Below, one piece after another: positions 41,862 to 50,482 of a stretch of 64,000 bases of DNA (position 1 is its first letter; every line of letters begins with the position of its first letter). Source of the stretch: Planctomycetota bacterium (lineage in GTDB: Bacteria; Planctomycetota; UBA1135; JADKAF01); assembly GCA_016719295.1 (NCBI GenBank), contig JADKAF010000001.1:1178001-1242000 (forward strand), written 5' to 3'. Made by a program: the position numbers and the translations under genes. The notes below the pieces were generated by a model. It saw nothing but the letters and a program-made list of their open reading frames with translations, had not been told where the DNA came from and did no database searches.

Positions 41862-43079
41862 GTGACACCCACGATCCGCCCTGCCTCGCGCACGAAGAAC
41901 GTCCACTACGCCGTGCGCGACATCCTGAAGGTCGCCGAAGAAGCGCGCCGCGCCGGGCGCGAGCTGCTCTACCTCAACATCGGCGACCCCTGCCCCTTCG
42001 GCTTCGCGCCGCCCCCGGCGCTGCTCGCGGCGACGCAGGAGGCGATGCGACAGAACAAGAACGGCTACGCGCCGAGCGACGGCATCCCCGCGGCGCTGAA
42101 GTCGATCCGCGCCGACGCCGAGCGCCGCGGCATCCGCGACCTCGTGCACACCTGCGTCGGCAGCGGCGGCTCGGAGGTGATCGAGATGGCCCTCGCGGCG
42201 CTGGTCGACCCGGGCGAGAACGTGCTGACGCCGTCGCCGGGCTATCCGCTCTACACGGCGGTGATGGCGAAGCTCGGCGCCGAGAACCGCCCCTACTTCC
42301 TCGACGAGGAGAACGGCTGGCAGCCGGATCTGGCGGATATCCGCGCGAAGGTCGACGCGAAGACGCGCGCCATCGTGCTGATCAATCCCAACAACCCGAC
42401 TGGCTCGGTCTGCACGCGCGAAACGCTGCAGGGGCTCGTCGACCTCTGCGCCGAACGCGGACTCGTCCTGTTCGCCGACGAGATCTACGATCGCCTGCTC
42501 TTCGATGGGCTGCAGCACATCTCCGCCGCGAGCCTCTCGCGCGACGCGGCGGTGATCACGATCTGCGGCCTCTCCAAGAACTGGGTCGTCCCCGGCTGGC
42601 GCATCGGCTGGGGTGTGATCTCCGGTCCGAGTGCAGCCCTCGGCCCCTGGGTCGAGGCGATGGAGAAGCTCGAGCGCTCGCGCCTCTCGGCGAACCACCC
42701 CGAGCAGTACGCGATCCCCGTCGCCCTAGACGGCCCGAACGATCACCTGCCGGGCCTGGTGAAGGAGCTCACGCTCCGCCGCGACAAGACGGTGGAGATG
42801 CTGAGCGCGATCGACGGCATCACGATCACGCCGCCGCGCGCCGCGTTCTACGCGTTCCCGCGCCTCCACATCGACGAGCCCGACGAGCTCTTCATCGCCG
42901 ATCTCATCCGCGCGACGGGCGTCGTCGTGGTGCCGGGCTCGGGCTTCGGGCAGCGCCCCGGCACGAAGCACTTCCGCGTCGTGACGCTCCCGCCGGTCGA
43001 TCAGCTCGCCGAGGCCTACCGCCGCATCGAGGCCTTCCTCTACGCGCGCAAGAAGGGCCGCATGGTGCAGCCGTCATGA
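41862..43079 (+). CDS. PLP-dependent class I/II aminotransferase (alanine transaminase-like)
   Basis: The protein has 405 residues of fold-type I. Visible residues are the NIGDP substrate-loop block, N178 in NPNNPTG, D206 in ADEIYD, and the Schiff-base Lys239 in GLSKNW, followed by GWRIGW. The NIGDPCPFGF motif is typical of AlaA and archaeal-type alanine or aromatic aminotransferases that exchange amino groups with 2-oxoglutarate. The start is GTG 41862. It overlaps the following PhyH gene in ATGA at 43076, so they are co-translated. Confidence 0.9.
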   Translation: MTPTIRPASRTKNVHYAVRDILKVAEEARRAGRELLYLNIGDPCPFGFAPPPALLAATQEAMRQNKNGYAPSDGIPAALKSIRADAERRGIRDLVHTCVGSGGSEVIEMALAALVDPGENVLTPSPGYPLYTAVMAKLGAENRPYFLDEENGWQPDLADIRAKVDAKTRAIVLINPNNPTGSVCTRETLQGLVDLCAERGLVLFADEIYDRLLFDGLQHISAASLSRDAAVITICGLSKNWVVPGWRIGWGVISGPSAALGPWVEAMEKLERSRLSANHPEQYAIPVALDGPNDHLPGLVKELTLRRDKTVEMLSAIDGITITPPRAAFYAFPRLHIDEPDELFIADLIRATGVVVVPGSGFGQRPGTKHFRVVTLPPVDQLAEAYRRIEAFLYARKKGRMVQPS

Positions 43080-43924
43080 GCACGCCCCACGATCCCGCTG
43101 TGCGTCGCCGCGGCGACGAGTACCTGGTCCTCCCCGAGGAGATCGAGACCTTCCGCCGCGAAGGCTGGGTGCATCTCCGCGGCGTGCTCTCCGAGGAGGA
43201 GCTGCGCCCGATCGAAGCCACGTACATGGCGTTCCTCCGCCGCGAGCATGCGGTGCCCGGCAAGGACTACTGCGACATGTCGGGCGACTACCATCGCTCG
43301 ATCGAGGACTACGACGTCCTGAACGTCATGCTGCCGACGCGCTATCTCCCGCAGTGGAGCGGCAATCTCTACGAACGCCGCGCCGCATCCATCGCGCGGC
43401 AGATCCAGGGCGCGGGACTCGCCCTCGACTACGACCAGCTCCTGGCGAAGCCTCCGGGCAAGCCCGCGGCCGTGTTCGCTTGGCACCAGGACTCGGCCTA
43501 TTGGCCCGACACGCCGGACCCGCGCACCGCGACGGTCTGGATGGCGCTCGACGATTCCCTCCGCGAGAACGGCTGCATGCGCTTCGTCAGCGGCTCGCAG
43601 AAGGAGCCGAAGCTGCGCGCGCACCGCCCGCTGCACGGGGACCGCGAGAAGTCGCACACCCTCGTCGCCGCGGTCGACGAAGCGCAGGACCGCGTCGAAT
43701 ACGCCGAGATCCGCCGCGGCGACGTGACCGTGCACGACGAGCGCGTCGCGCACGGCTCCGGCGGCAATCCGTCCGCGCGCTGGCGCCGCGCGTACATCGT
43801 CGCGTTCCGATCGCACGCCACGATCGCGGCCGAGCGCGCGATGGGCTTCACGCACTCGCACAACGATCCCATCGAGGTCCTGGAGCGCGTGGGCTACGCG
43901 GCGGCCGAGAAGCGCGGGCGATGA
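43076..43924 (+). CDS. Phytanoyl-CoA dioxygenase (PhyH)-family protein
   Basis: The protein has 282 residues with a double-stranded beta-helix. The iron triad is His137-x-Asp139 (WHQDS) and His226 (AHGSGGN), and Arg237 or Arg238 (RWRRAYI) would bind 2-oxoglutarate. The family hydroxylates varied small molecules and lipids using Fe(II), O2 and 2-oxoglutarate; the substrate cannot be told from sequence. Both ends are coupled: ATGA with the aminotransferase upstream and ATGA with the YtxJ gene downstream. This suggests one pathway around an amino-acid-like or amino-alcohol substrate. Confidence 0.88.
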   Translation: MSTPHDPAVRRRGDEYLVLPEEIETFRREGWVHLRGVLSEEELRPIEATYMAFLRREHAVPGKDYCDMSGDYHRSIEDYDVLNVMLPTRYLPQWSGNLYERRAASIARQIQGAGLALDYDQLLAKPPGKPAAVFAWHQDSAYWPDTPDPRTATVWMALDDSLRENGCMRFVSGSQKEPKLRAHRPLHGDREKSHTLVAAVDEAQDRVEYAEIRRGDVTVHDERVAHGSGGNPSARWRRAYIVAFRSHATIAAERAMGFTHSHNDPIEVLERVGYAAAEKRGR

Positions 43925-44247
43925 ACACGCTCCTCCCCCTGGACTCGCTCGAGACGCTCGAGCATCTGCTCGGAGCGAAGGAGCGCGTCGTGTTCTTCAA
44001 GCATTCGACGCGCTGCCCGGTCTCCACTTCTGCCGAGGAGCGCGTCTCCGACTACGTTCGTCAGCACGGCGCGGTGATCCACCTGGTCGACGTGCTGCGC
44101 TCGCGTCCGCTCTCGAACCTGCTGGCCGAGCGCCTGCGCGTGCGCCACGAGAGCCCGCAGCTGTTGATCGTCCAGAATGGGCGCTGTCTCGCGCACGCCT
44201 CGCACGACGGAATCGACGAAGCGTTCCTCGCGCAGCAGCTCGGCTGA
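43921..44247 (+). CDS. ytxJ: YtxJ/DUF2847 bacilliredoxin-like protein
   Basis: The protein has 108 residues with a thioredoxin-like fold. The motif FKHSTRCPVS has a single active Cys32, as in YtxJ (BrxC) monothiol bacilliredoxins with KHSxxCPxS. In Firmicutes these reduce bacillithiol mixed disulfides. ATGA overlap with the PhyH gene suggests it maintains or repairs the dioxygenase, or acts in the same redox pathway. Bacillithiol genes are not present in this window, so the reductant is unknown. Confidence 0.8.
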   Translation: MNTLLPLDSLETLEHLLGAKERVVFFKHSTRCPVSTSAEERVSDYVRQHGAVIHLVDVLRSRPLSNLLAERLRVRHESPQLLIVQNGRCLAHASHDGIDEAFLAQQLG

Positions 44248-44274
44248 GCGCGGGGAGCAGGGGGAAGCGCACGC

Positions 44275-45045
44275 GTGAAGATCGTCACCTGGAACGTGAA
44301 CTCGGTGCGCGCACGCCTGCCGCGCGTCCTCCCCTGGCTCGAGCTCGAGCAGCCCGAGGTCGTCTGCCTGCAGGAGACGAAGGTCCAGGACGGCGATTTC
44401 CCCGCGGACGCGTTCCGCGCGCTGGGCTACGAGGTCGCGTTCCACGGCCAGAAGTCCTACAACGGCGTGGCGCTCCTCTCGAAGCTGCCCATGACGGAGA
44501 TAGAGCGGGGCTTCCCCGGCGATCCGGTGCCGCAGGAAGCCCGCGCGATCGCCGCGACGATCGGAGGCCTCCGCGTGGTGAACCTCTACGTCGTGAACGG
44601 CGAAGCGGTGGGCTCCGAGAAGTATGCGAAGAAGCTCGCCTGGCTGCGCGCGCTCACCGAGCACGTGGAGTCCTTCGGAGCGTCCCGATCGCGCACCGTG
44701 CTCACCGGCGACTTCAACATCACCTTCGATGATCGCGACGTCTACGATCCGGCGTCCTGGCGCGACAAGATCCTCTGCTCGACGCCCGAGCGCGAGGCGC
44801 TGGCGAGCCTGATGCAGGATGCGCTCCACGACGGCCTGCGCCACCTCGATCCGGGTGCCGGCATCTACACGTGGTGGGACTTCCGCCTGCCGAAGAGCGT
44901 CGAGCGCAATCTCGGCCTCCGCATCGACCACTTCCTCGTCGGCGCGGAAGCGCGCGAGCGGCTGCGGCGCGTCGCCGTCGACGTCATCGAGCGCGCGCGA
45001 GAGAAACCGAGCGATCACGCGCCGGTGGTGGCGAGCTTCGAGTGA
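44275..45045 (+). CDS. xthA: Exodeoxyribonuclease III
   Basis: The protein has 256 residues of the exonuclease-endonuclease-phosphatase fold. Visible motifs are KIVTWNVNSVRAR (Asn7), LQETKV (Glu34, metal ligand), SYNGVAL, TGDFNI, RIDHFL and SDHAPV (catalytic His). It is an AP endonuclease and 3'-5' exonuclease of base excision repair. The start is GTG 44275, 27 nt after the YtxJ gene, so probably in the same operon. Length is within the family range. Confidence 0.95.
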   Translation: MKIVTWNVNSVRARLPRVLPWLELEQPEVVCLQETKVQDGDFPADAFRALGYEVAFHGQKSYNGVALLSKLPMTEIERGFPGDPVPQEARAIAATIGGLRVVNLYVVNGEAVGSEKYAKKLAWLRALTEHVESFGASRSRTVLTGDFNITFDDRDVYDPASWRDKILCSTPEREALASLMQDALHDGLRHLDPGAGIYTWWDFRLPKSVERNLGLRIDHFLVGAEARERLRRVAVDVIERAREKPSDHAPVVASFE

Positions 45046-45073
45046 TCCGAGGTCGCGCCGCGAGCACGGTTGC

Positions 45074-46300
45074 TCAGGCGATCCCCTGGCTCACCGCCCA
45101 CACGAAGAAGCCGAGCGCCAGCACGAGCAACGCGTTCACGACGAGGTGGTTCGCGTGCGCTCCGAGCGTTCGACGCCGGCCGCAGAGATAGAGCAGCGCG
45201 AGGCAGAGAGCGGGCATCACCGCCGCGCCGATCTGACCGGTGAGCCGCTGCAGGCTCCGGAAATCGACGAGCAGGCCGAGCGTCGGCAGCACGGCGATCG
45301 CGAGCAGACCCAATCGATAGCTGCGCGAGCGGAGATCGACGGGAGCGCCGGCCGCGCGCTGCGCGGGCGTCCGCAGCGCGTCGGCCAGAAAGTATGGTGC
45401 GGCCTGCCAGACGCCGAGCACCGTGCTCGCGACCGCGGCCCAGGCGCCGACGAGGAAGGACCAGCGCGCGAAGGAGCCGAGCTCACGCTCGAGCGCGTTC
45501 GCGAGATCGACCAGCAAGCGCACGCCGGAGCCGCTCGCCTCGACGCGGCTCCCGATCACGACCATCGAGAGCCCGAAGAGCGCGGTCACCGCGTAGCCGA
45601 CCGCGAGGTCGAGGCGCATGCGCGGGATCTCGCCGCCGCCTTCGCGACCTTCCTCGCGGATCCAGTAACCGTAGGAGAGGATCGTCAGCGTGCCGCCGAC
45701 GCCGCCCATCAGCGCGAGCGTCCACCCGAGACCGTCGTCGTCGAAGCGCGGGATGCGCGGGACGAGCATGCCGCTCGCGAGCTCGGTGAGCGAAGGGCCG
45801 AGCGCGAGCGCGCAGCCGACGACGGTGAAGCTCATCAGCGCGACGCAGAGGCCCATCGCCCTCTCGAAGAGCGCGTAGCCGCCGCGCCAGACGAGCAGGG
45901 CTCCGACCAAGCTGTGCAGCGCGCCGTAGAGGAGCTTGTCGTGCTCGGGATCCTCGAAGAGCGGCAGCAGCGCGTGGCTCGCCGCACCGCAAGCGCTCAT
46001 CACCGCGGCCCCGACGAAGAAGCTCCACAGCGCGAGATAGGCGAGGAAGAGCGCGCGAAAAGGCCAGCCGAAGACCTCGAGGAGGCCCTCGAGCAGCGTC
46101 TTGCCCGTCGCGAGCTGCCAGCGCGCCAGCCCTTCGGTGAGCAGGAGCTTCAACGCCGCCCCCACCACCACGGCCCAGAGCACCGCGGTGCCGAGCGCGT
46201 TCCCCGTAAACGCCGCCGTCGCGAGATCGCCGGCGCCGACGCCCGTCGCCGCGACCAGCAGCCCCGGGCCGACGATGCGGAGCAGCGCGCGCGCGCGCAT
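45074..46300 (-). CDS. Nramp-family transporter lacking canonical metal motifs
   Basis: The protein has 408 residues and about eleven transmembrane helices. The first helix has GPGLLVAATGVGAGDLATAA: the DPGN metal-binding motif of Nramp is GAGD (22-25) here. The equivalent of the MPH motif of helix 6 reads SYGYW. Nramp-like homology is otherwise clear. Canonical Nramps carry Mn2+ or Fe2+ with protons; this protein should have another substrate, for example Mg2+ as in the NRMT group, or an organic or other cation. ATG 46300 was preferred over TTG 46306. It is convergent with xthA. Confidence 0.83.
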   Translation of the reverse strand: MRARALLRIVGPGLLVAATGVGAGDLATAAFTGNALGTAVLWAVVVGAALKLLLTEGLARWQLATGKTLLEGLLEVFGWPFRALFLAYLALWSFFVGAAVMSACGAASHALLPLFEDPEHDKLLYGALHSLVGALLVWRGGYALFERAMGLCVALMSFTVVGCALALGPSLTELASGMLVPRIPRFDDDGLGWTLALMGGVGGTLTILSYGYWIREEGREGGGEIPRMRLDLAVGYAVTALFGLSMVVIGSRVEASGSGVRLLVDLANALERELGSFARWSFLVGAWAAVASTVLGVWQAAPYFLADALRTPAQRAAGAPVDLRSRSYRLGLLAIAVLPTLGLLVDFRSLQRLTGQIGAAVMPALCLALLYLCGRRRTLGAHANHLVVNALLVLALGFFVWAVSQGIA

Positions 46301-46382
46301 GCTCAAGGAGCGAGCCAGAAGGGCTCGCGAACGGGCTGCAGCGCCATCAGGCGCTGCGCCAGGGAGTTTCCGAGCGGCTGGA

Positions 46383-47777
46383 TCATGGCTTCGGCTCAGC
46401 CTCTCGGCCCTGCGCCGCGGGCAAGAGCTCGAAGCGCTCGGCGTCGAGCGCGCAGACCCTGCCGTCCTCGACGAGCTTCTCGAGCCCCGCGCGCAACGAG
46501 CGCGCGGCGAGTCCGTGCAGGCGCGGATCGGTGTCGGCGTAGACGACGGGCAAGAGCTCCGCGGGCGACTTTACGCCGTCCTTCAGCGCGTCGAGCAGCG
46601 CCGTTTCGCGCATCGCGCGATGCGCGAGATAGCTCGCGAGCAGGCGCTTGCCGTGCGGAGCGGAGGGGCCATGCGAAGGATAGAAGAAGCCGATGCCGAG
46701 CTCCTGCATGCGCCGCAAGCTCGCGAGGTAGGTCGCGAGGTGGCCTTCCGGCGGATCGATCACGATCGTCGAGACCGTGGACGCGAGATCGCCGCCGATC
46801 AACGCGCGATAGCGGCTCTCCAGGAAGACCAGGTGCCCGCGGTCGTGGCCCGGCGTGTGGTAGGCGGTGAGATGCCAGCGCGGCGATCCATCCGGCGCGG
46901 TGCCGAGCTCGATCACGGCGCCATCTTCGATCGCCCGCGTGCGCTGCGGCGGCCGCGGCAGACGCTCGAGCGTCAGCGGATGCGCGATCACCGGCACGTC
47001 GTAGCGCGCGGCGGTCTCGGCGACGGCTCCGACGTGATCGGGATGATGGTGCGTCACGAGCACGCCCGCGATCCGCGCCCCCGTCGCGATGCGAGCGTCG
47101 AGCTCGCGAAAGAGCCGCTGCTGCTCGCTCTCCTCGGCGGTCGCCGGATCGACGACGTAGAGCGGATCATGCCCGACGAGGATCGTGTTCGTCGTCGTGG
47201 CCGGAGGCAGCGTCGCCGTGCGCAGCGCGGCGACGAAGAGGCCTGGCGTGAAGCGGATCGGCGGGAGCCGCAGGTCGGAGTCGATCTCGCGCTCCTCGCG
47301 CTGCCAGCGCGCGCGGAACTCCTCGCGCGACGGCGCGAGCAGCGCTTCGAGCAACGAGAGGACCGGCGGCACGATCCACAGCTCGCCGCGGCTCCAGCTC
47401 GCGAGCGCCTCCGCCGGCGCGAAGAAGCGCCCCTCCACCAGCTCGCCGCTCGCGATGCGCGGCTCCGCTCCGAGCGGGAGCTCCGCCTCGAAGAAGCGAG
47501 TCTTGTAGCGCACCGGAGCGAACGGCGGCGTCGTGCGCTCCCCGAGATAGCCCAGGTGCTCGACGCGCAGGGCGATCTCCTCCTCGAGCTCGCGCCGCGC
47601 GCAGGCGAACCACGCCTCGTCGCCGCTGCCGTCGACGGGCTCGAGCCCGCCACCCGGGCAGGCCCAGTAGCCGCCGAAGAAGCGCAGCTCCGGCGAGCGC
47701 TTCGCGAGATAGATCTCGACGCCGCGCTCGCCCGTTCTCAGCAGCACCACCGCAGAGGCTTCGCGCAGCGCGCTCAC
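46383..47777 (-). CDS. Nudix hydrolase fused to a metallo-beta-lactamase and winged-helix tail
   Basis: The protein has 464 residues. Residues 1-140 resemble a Nudix domain (GGYWACPGGGLEP ... ARRELEEEIAL, the REx2EE core of the Nudix box with an insertion). Residues 180-385 form a metallo-beta-lactamase domain with H243-x-H245-x-D247-H248 (THHHPDH), TPGHDRGH and GGDLAS. The C-terminal 70 residues resemble the winged-helix tail of the LACTB2 group. Fusion proteins of this type may act on nucleotides, RNA or acyl-CoA-like substrates; this is a general inference. The start is GTG 47777, which overlaps the Rieske stop in GTGA. Confidence 0.8.
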   Translation of the reverse strand: MSALREASAVVLLRTGERGVEIYLAKRSPELRFFGGYWACPGGGLEPVDGSGDEAWFACARRELEEEIALRVEHLGYLGERTTPPFAPVRYKTRFFEAELPLGAEPRIASGELVEGRFFAPAEALASWSRGELWIVPPVLSLLEALLAPSREEFRARWQREEREIDSDLRLPPIRFTPGLFVAALRTATLPPATTTNTILVGHDPLYVVDPATAEESEQQRLFRELDARIATGARIAGVLVTHHHPDHVGAVAETAARYDVPVIAHPLTLERLPRPPQRTRAIEDGAVIELGTAPDGSPRWHLTAYHTPGHDRGHLVFLESRYRALIGGDLASTVSTIVIDPPEGHLATYLASLRRMQELGIGFFYPSHGPSAPHGKRLLASYLAHRAMRETALLDALKDGVKSPAELLPVVYADTDPRLHGLAARSLRAGLEKLVEDGRVCALDAERFELLPAAQGREAEPKP

Positions 47778-48127
47778 GAGCCGCTACCGTGCGTGCGGAG
47801 GAAGAGGCGCTCCCCTTCGGTGCGCGCCTCCCATAGATCGAGCGTGCCGTAGGCGCTCTCGCGGCACTTGCCGGTCGCGATCTCGAAGCGCCAGCCGTGC
47901 CAAGGGCAATGCACGTAGCCGCCCTCGACGTGGCCTTCGGCGAGCGAAGCACCTTGATGCGGGCAGGTGTCCTCGAAGGCGTAGAGCGCGCCGCCGTGGC
48001 GCACCACGGCGACCTTCTTGCCCTGCCAGCTCACCACGGCGCGCGCGTTCTCCTGGGAGCCCAGCACGCCGACCTCCACGAACTCCGCCGCATCGCCACC
48101 CTTCGCGTCCGAAGCGCCTGCCGTCAT
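47774..48127 (-). CDS. Rieske [2Fe-2S] ferredoxin
   Basis: The protein has 117 residues. The cluster ligands are Cys55-x-His57 (CPHQGASL) and Cys74-x2-His77 (CPWHGW). This small soluble type usually delivers electrons to an oxygenase or a reductase. It is coupled by GTGA to the Nudix/MBL fusion gene. No Rieske oxygenase alpha subunit is visible nearby, but the PhyH and MBL proteins are candidates for partners; this is speculative. Confidence 0.92.
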   Translation of the reverse strand: MTAGASDAKGGDAAEFVEVGVLGSQENARAVVSWQGKKVAVVRHGGALYAFEDTCPHQGASLAEGHVEGGYVHCPWHGWRFEIATGKCRESAYGTLDLWEARTEGERLFLRTHGSGS

Positions 48128-48165
48128 GTCCTGCCCCGCCCGAGATTGCTGCGAGGCGGGAGGTT

Positions 48166-49341
48166 CTACTCGCCGCGCGCGGCGGAGGGAACCTCCGCCG
48201 CGGGATGCGCGGCACGCCACGCGCGCCACGCGGCGAGGTCGGTGCCGTGGTCGACGCCGGTGAGCTCGCGCAGCGCGCCGGCCACCGCTCCGCGCACCGC
48301 GCCAAGCGTGCGTTGACCGCCTCCGCCCGCGACTTTCGCGTCGAGGACCTCGCCATCCTGCAGGACGTTGATGGTCGGATCGGCGATGAACGAGGCCTGC
48401 GCCGTCTCGACGTCGTAGTCCGAGATCACCGAGGTCTGCGTGACCGAGAGCAGGTAGGAGCGTGCGCCGGCGCCGTACGAGAGCTTCTCGATCAGGACGT
48501 CCACGGCCCGCGGATCGCCGAGCGCCCCGAGCGCTTCGGCGGCGTGGATCTGCACCTTGGGATGCGCGCTGCCGAGCGCGCGGAGGAAGGGCTGGATCAG
48601 GTCGAGCTCGCCGCTCTGCTTCACCAGCGCGACGGCCGCCCGGCGCGCGCGCGGATCGGCGTCGAGCATCGCGTGCGCGAGTCCGTCCTTCCACCGCGGC
48701 TCGCTCGCGGAGAGCGCGAGGGCGAGCAGCGCGAGCGCGCGCTCCTCGCCGCGCACCGACTTCCGTGCGCGCTCGATCGCCGCGGGCCCACCTTCCAGTG
48801 AAGGGAGGCGCAGCGCGGCCATCGTGCGCGTCGTCGGCTCGGCGAAGTGTTGCCCGCCGTACAGCACGAGGCCGCGCGCGACCGCGTCGGGCTCGCCGCG
48901 CCCCGCCGGCACGAGATGCTCCAGGGAGAGGCCGCGCAGGAGAGCGAGCGCCCCGGGATGGAGCGGCTCCTTCGCGAGCACGGGATCGAGGGCCTCGGCG
49001 AGCTCCTTCGAGAGGCCGTTCGCCGCACACCAGCGCGCGAGACCGAGCGCGGAGCCCGGCTGCGCGCGCGCGTTCTCCGCGAGGCGCGCGTGCTCGGCGC
49101 GCAGCTCGGCCAGACTTCGCACGCTCGTCACCGCGCCCGCGGGGATCTGCCGGCGCTGCGCGCCGCTGCCCCACCAGAGCTCGTCCCTGCCTGCGGCGTT
49201 CTTCACGCGCTCGGCTTCGAGGAACTGCCCCGCTCGCGTCCCGACCAGAACGGCTTCGCCTTGCGCGCGGAGGGCCGGAGCAAGGGAGAGGGAGAGGAGC
49301 GCCAGGACCGAGGCGCGGAGGCACGACGAGGACGAGGGCAT
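48166..49341 (-). CDS. Secreted HEAT-repeat protein
   Basis: The protein has 391 residues with a signal peptide (SCLRASVLALLSLSLAPALRAQ). Residues 130-290 hold HEAT repeats (ARRAAVALVKQSGELDLIQPFLRALGSAHPKVQIHAAEALGALGDPRAVDVLIEKL). The C-terminal part is a beta-rich segment (TQTSVISDYDVETAQASFIADPTINVLQDGEVLDAKV) unlike HEAT and not recognised. Helical-repeat secreted proteins of this kind are common in planctomycetes; partner unknown. ATG 49341 was chosen to begin the signal peptide. Confidence 0.75.
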   Translation of the reverse strand: MPSSSSCLRASVLALLSLSLAPALRAQGEAVLVGTRAGQFLEAERVKNAAGRDELWWGSGAQRRQIPAGAVTSVRSLAELRAEHARLAENARAQPGSALGLARWCAANGLSKELAEALDPVLAKEPLHPGALALLRGLSLEHLVPAGRGEPDAVARGLVLYGGQHFAEPTTRTMAALRLPSLEGGPAAIERARKSVRGEERALALLALALSASEPRWKDGLAHAMLDADPRARRAAVALVKQSGELDLIQPFLRALGSAHPKVQIHAAEALGALGDPRAVDVLIEKLSYGAGARSYLLSVTQTSVISDYDVETAQASFIADPTINVLQDGEVLDAKVAGGGGQRTLGAVRGAVAGALRELTGVDHGTDLAAWRAWRAAHPAAEVPSAARGE

Positions 49342-49456
49342 GGGGCGTTGCTCCGAGTCTGGAAACGGCGGGAGGCTCGCGACCGCGCACTTACGCGCGC
49401 GGGATCGCAAGCCTCCTGGTTTCTGCTCGGCGCCTGAGCGCGAGCGCTCTCTAAGA

Positions 49457-50179
49457 TCAGCCGCGGATGAGCTGGAGGAACTCCGCGCGCAGCTCGTTGC
49501 TGTCGCGGAAGGCGCCCGTCATCCAGCGCGTGACGGTCACCGAGTCCGGCTTCTTCACGCCGCGGGTCGTCATGCACTCGTGAGCGGCTTCCACCACGAC
49601 CGCGACGCCGCGGGGGCGCAGCACGTCCTGGATGGTCTCCGCGATCTCGACCGTGAGCTTCTCCTGGATCTGGAGGCGACGGCCGAAGGCATCGACGACG
49701 CGAGCCAACTTCGAGATGCCGACCACGCGCTTCTCGGGGAGATAGGCGAGATGCACCTTGCCGACGATGGGCACCATGTGGTGCTCGCAGTGCGAGTTCA
49801 GCGCGATGTCGCGGATCAGCACCATGTCGTGGTAGCCGCCGGTCTCCTCGAAGGTCTTCTCCAGGAGCTGGCGCGGGTCGATCGAGTAGCCCGCGAAGAA
49901 CTCCTCGTAGGCGCGAGCCACGCGGGCCGGCGTCTCCAACAGACCTTCGCGCTCCGGATCGTCCCCGGCCCAGCGGATCAAGGTGCGGATCGCCTGCTCG
50001 GCTTCCTCGCGCGTCGGGCGCCGGCGCGGCAGGCTCTCCAGCGGAGAGGAATGAGGAGCGCCATGGCGGCCGAGGCCGTGCTTCCCACCGTACTCGAGGT
50101 GCGCGGCCAGGGGGGCGGCGTGCGCCTTGTCGTGGCCGTTCGCGACCTTCGGGGAGACTTCGGGAAAGGAGTGATCCAT
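49457..50179 (-). CDS. folE: GTP cyclohydrolase I
   Basis: The protein has 240 residues. Zinc ligands are Cys131 and His134 (SHCEHH) and Cys202 (AHECMTTRG), with the conserved LPEKRVVGISKLARVVDAFGRRLQIQEKLT block. It makes 7,8-dihydroneopterin triphosphate from GTP, feeding tetrahydrofolate or queuosine synthesis. An N-terminal extension of about 40 residues precedes the core. The ATG at 50179 has a weak purine-rich site (AGGA) five nt upstream. Confidence 0.96.
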   Translation of the reverse strand: MDHSFPEVSPKVANGHDKAHAAPLAAHLEYGGKHGLGRHGAPHSSPLESLPRRRPTREEAEQAIRTLIRWAGDDPEREGLLETPARVARAYEEFFAGYSIDPRQLLEKTFEETGGYHDMVLIRDIALNSHCEHHMVPIVGKVHLAYLPEKRVVGISKLARVVDAFGRRLQIQEKLTVEIAETIQDVLRPRGVAVVVEAAHECMTTRGVKKPDSVTVTRWMTGAFRDSNELRAEFLQLIRG

Positions 50180-50482
50180 GGGGTCCTGCCGTGGGGCGTG
50201 GGGCCTGCCTCTAGGCGCGGCCTCGCGGGTGGAAGGGCGCGAGCCAATCGCCCGCGCGCACGAGAGAGCGATCGCGTTCCGAAGCTGGATAGGACCTCGT
50301 GATCTCGCCATCCAGGGGGTGGGCCATGTTAGCGTCGCCGCCGAGGGCGGCCAGCCCGGGGCTACTTCGCCCGGGATGGGTGGGCCCGATGCACCGCGGG
50401 CAAAAGTCTTCGCCGCGAGCGCCGCGCGCGTCCGGTATCCTGCGCGCCGTTCCCCCGCCGCGCCCCGCGCGGTCGAACCGAG
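50180..50482. other. Intergenic region between divergent folE and cysS
   Basis: This 303-nt spacer separates two divergent housekeeping genes and must hold both promoters. I saw no T-box-like or riboswitch-like structure, no repeat and no convincing coding frame. The region is GC-rich. Confidence 0.5.

Noticed and set aside
50180..50482. T-box or other leader upstream of cysS
   Set aside because: No T-box consensus (TGGN) hairpin or specifier structure was seen in the spacer; thrS has no leader beyond its ribosome-binding site either.
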